Shown: piece after piece, positions 62,832 to 64,000 of the stretch
How the letters are laid out: each line of letters starts with the position of its first letter
Position numbering within the stretch: the stretch's first letter is position 1
Assembly: GCF_000429485.1 (NCBI RefSeq)
Contig: NZ_AUBY01000018.1
Location: 1 to 64,000 of the forward strand
Source: Aliagarivorans marinus DSM 23064
GTDB lineage: Bacteria; Pseudomonadota; Gammaproteobacteria; Enterobacterales; Celerinatantimonadaceae
Direction: 5' to 3'
DNA length: 64,000 bases
Position numbers and translations under genes: made by a program
The notes under the pieces: generated by a model
Seen by the model: only the letters and a program-made list of their open reading frames with translations
Database searches by the model: none
What the model was told of the DNA's origin: nothing

Positions 62832-64000
62832 CTAGATGAGGCTCTTCCGTTGGTTGGAAGGTGGGATGCCGAGCGATTCACGGTATTTTGCGATAGTTCG
62901 GCGTGCCACCTTGATCCCTTGTTCGGCTAGGATGTCGGCGATTTTACTGTCGCTCAATGGCTTGGCGGTGTTTTCGGCCGCTACCAGTTTCTTAATCAGT
63001 GCCCGAATTGCGGTAGACGAACACTCGCCGCCGCCTTCGGTAGCCACGTGGCTGGAGAAGAAGTATTTCAACTCAAAGATGCCGCGTGGGGTATGCATAT
63101 ATTTCTGGGTGGTCACCCGGGAGATGGTCGATTCATGCATCTCCACCGCCTCTGCCACATCGTTCAGTACCATCGGCTTCATCGCTTCTTCGCCATACTC
63201 GAAGAAGGCTTGCTGGTGGTGGACAATGCAGTTGGCCACTTTCAGCAGGGTCTCGTTGCGGCTCTCAATGCTCTTGATAAACCACTTGGCTTCCTGCAGA
63301 TGGCTGCGGATAAACTGGCTGTCACCGGCGTTGGTGGCCGTTTTGCTCATCGCCGCGTAATGGCTGTTCACTTTCAGGCGCGGCACCGCATCGGGGTTGA
63401 GTTCCACCACCCAACGGCCCTGCTTTTTCACCACCGATACGTCGGGAATGATGTACTGCGCTTGATTAGGCTCAATGGCGTTGCCGGGGCGAGGTTCCAA
63501 GCTGTGGATCAGGCGCATGATTTCGCGCAGCTGATCTTCTTTGAGCTTGGTCTTGCGCGCCAGTAGGCGGAAGTCGCGGTTAGCCAGCACATCCATATGG
63601 TTGCTGATCACGTCTTTGGCTTCAGCCAGCCATGGCGTGCACGGCTCGAACTGATTCAATTGGATCAGCAAGCACTCTTGCAAAGAGCGCGAGGCCACGC
63701 CGAGAGGGTCGAAATGCTGGATACGCTTGAGTACTGCTTCAACTTCTTCCAGCTCAATCTGGTTGTCGTCTTCGAGGCCTCGGTTTAGGCCTTCCAGCAG
63801 CTGCTCACAGCTTTGGGTCAGGTAACCGGAATCGTCGATGCCGTCGATAATCGCCAGCGCAATCGCTTGGTCGACATCGGAAAAAGGCGTTAGGCGCATC
63901 TGCCACAGCATGTGGTCTTGCAAAGAGTCGACGGTTTCGCCTTGGTAGAGGGTGTCGTTGTCATCGCTGACCGGGCTGGCTGCAGGGGCTGAACTGGCGG
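62832..64000 (-). CDS. rpoN: RNA polymerase sigma-54 factor (5' part missing)
   Basis: The C-terminal ~389 residues of sigma-54. The RpoN box [10 protein letters not shown] near the end binds the -24 element, and the HTH region ([21 protein letters not shown]) and core-binding domain ([13 protein letters not shown]…[17 protein letters not shown]) are present. The N-terminal activator-interacting Gln-rich region lies beyond the right edge; the frame stays open to position 64000. Confidence 0.97.
   Translation of the reverse strand, partial: ASSAPAASPVSDDNDTLYQGETVDSLQDHMLWQMRLTPFSDVDQAIALAIIDGIDDSGYLTQSCEQLLEGLNRGLEDDNQIELEEVEAVLKRIQHFDPLGVASRSLQECLLIQLNQFEPCTPWLAEAKDVISNHMDVLANRDFRLLARKTKLKEDQLREIMRLIHSLEPRPGNAIEPNQAQYIIPDVSVVKKQGRWVVELNPDAVPRLKVNSHYAAMSKTATNAGDSQFIRSHLQEAKWFIKSIESRNETLLKVANCIVHHQQAFFEYGEEAMKPMVLNDVAEAVEMHESTISRVTTQKYMHTPRGIFELKYFFSSHVATEGGGECSSTAIRALIKKLVAAENTAKPLSDSKIADILAEQGIKVARRTIAKYRESLGIPPSNQRKSLI

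Overview
The window comes from a gammaproteobacterium, most likely Alteromonadales or a relative (the gene orders match what is known from Shewanella, Vibrio and neighbouring genera). The pointers are the MSHA pilus locus directly upstream of mreBCD, the rng-yhdP-nit-tldD-darP-pmbA-mgtE block, and the ptsO-rapZ-ptsN-hpf-rpoN run at the right edge. I cannot name the genus from sequence alone.

Layout. 1-380: the 3' end of an rRNA operon (23S tail, 5S, strong terminator). 690-5900: a GNAT acetyltransferase, a YcgR-like PilZ protein, an AEC-family carrier, a PIN-PhoH ATPase with a small PilZ protein behind it, and a periplasmic transglutaminase-like protein. 5894-11930: leuA, a PAP2 phosphatase, an MJ1255/VC2487-type glycosyltransferase, a 48-residue acidic protein missed by length filters, and ilvIH. 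12051-35294: a complete MSHA type IV pilus locus in canonical order (mshH/csrD, mshI, PilN-like, mshJ, K, L, M, N, E, G, F, B, A, C, D, O, P, Q), ending in two tandem MshQ-type giant proteins instead of one. 35564-46156: mreBCD, maf, rng, yhdP, a nitrilase-family gene and tldD. 46157-57276: an accessory block inserted between tldD and darP, holding a repeat element, a DUF2971 gene, a LysR-SnoaL-VOC unit, and a GH43 / CUT1 ABC transporter / AraC sugar-use cluster. 57326-64000: darP, pmbA, mgtE and the rpoN-linked PTS-Ntr genes; rpoN runs off the right edge.

How the genes work together. The MSHA block encodes a whole pilus machine: retraction-independent assembly ATPase MshE with an N-terminal c-di-GMP binding domain, platform MshG, secretin MshL with MshK/J/I and MshM/N, prepilins MshA/B/C/D/O/P and large tip-type proteins MshQ. 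Two PilZ proteins and the degenerate GGDEF-EAL protein MshH sit in the same 20 kb, so second-messenger control is a theme. The accessory block reads as an uptake-then-cytoplasmic-hydrolysis system for xylo- or arabino-oligosaccharides under an AraC regulator.

Main points for a second look: mshC has no ATG, GTG or TTG that would keep its prepilin leader; the tandem MshQ pair is a duplication that includes the 3' flank and shows patchy similarity; a 3' remnant of a GH43 gene abuts the lysR stop; and two 160-bp MITE-like elements with matching terminal inverted repeats lie at 56131 and 60697.
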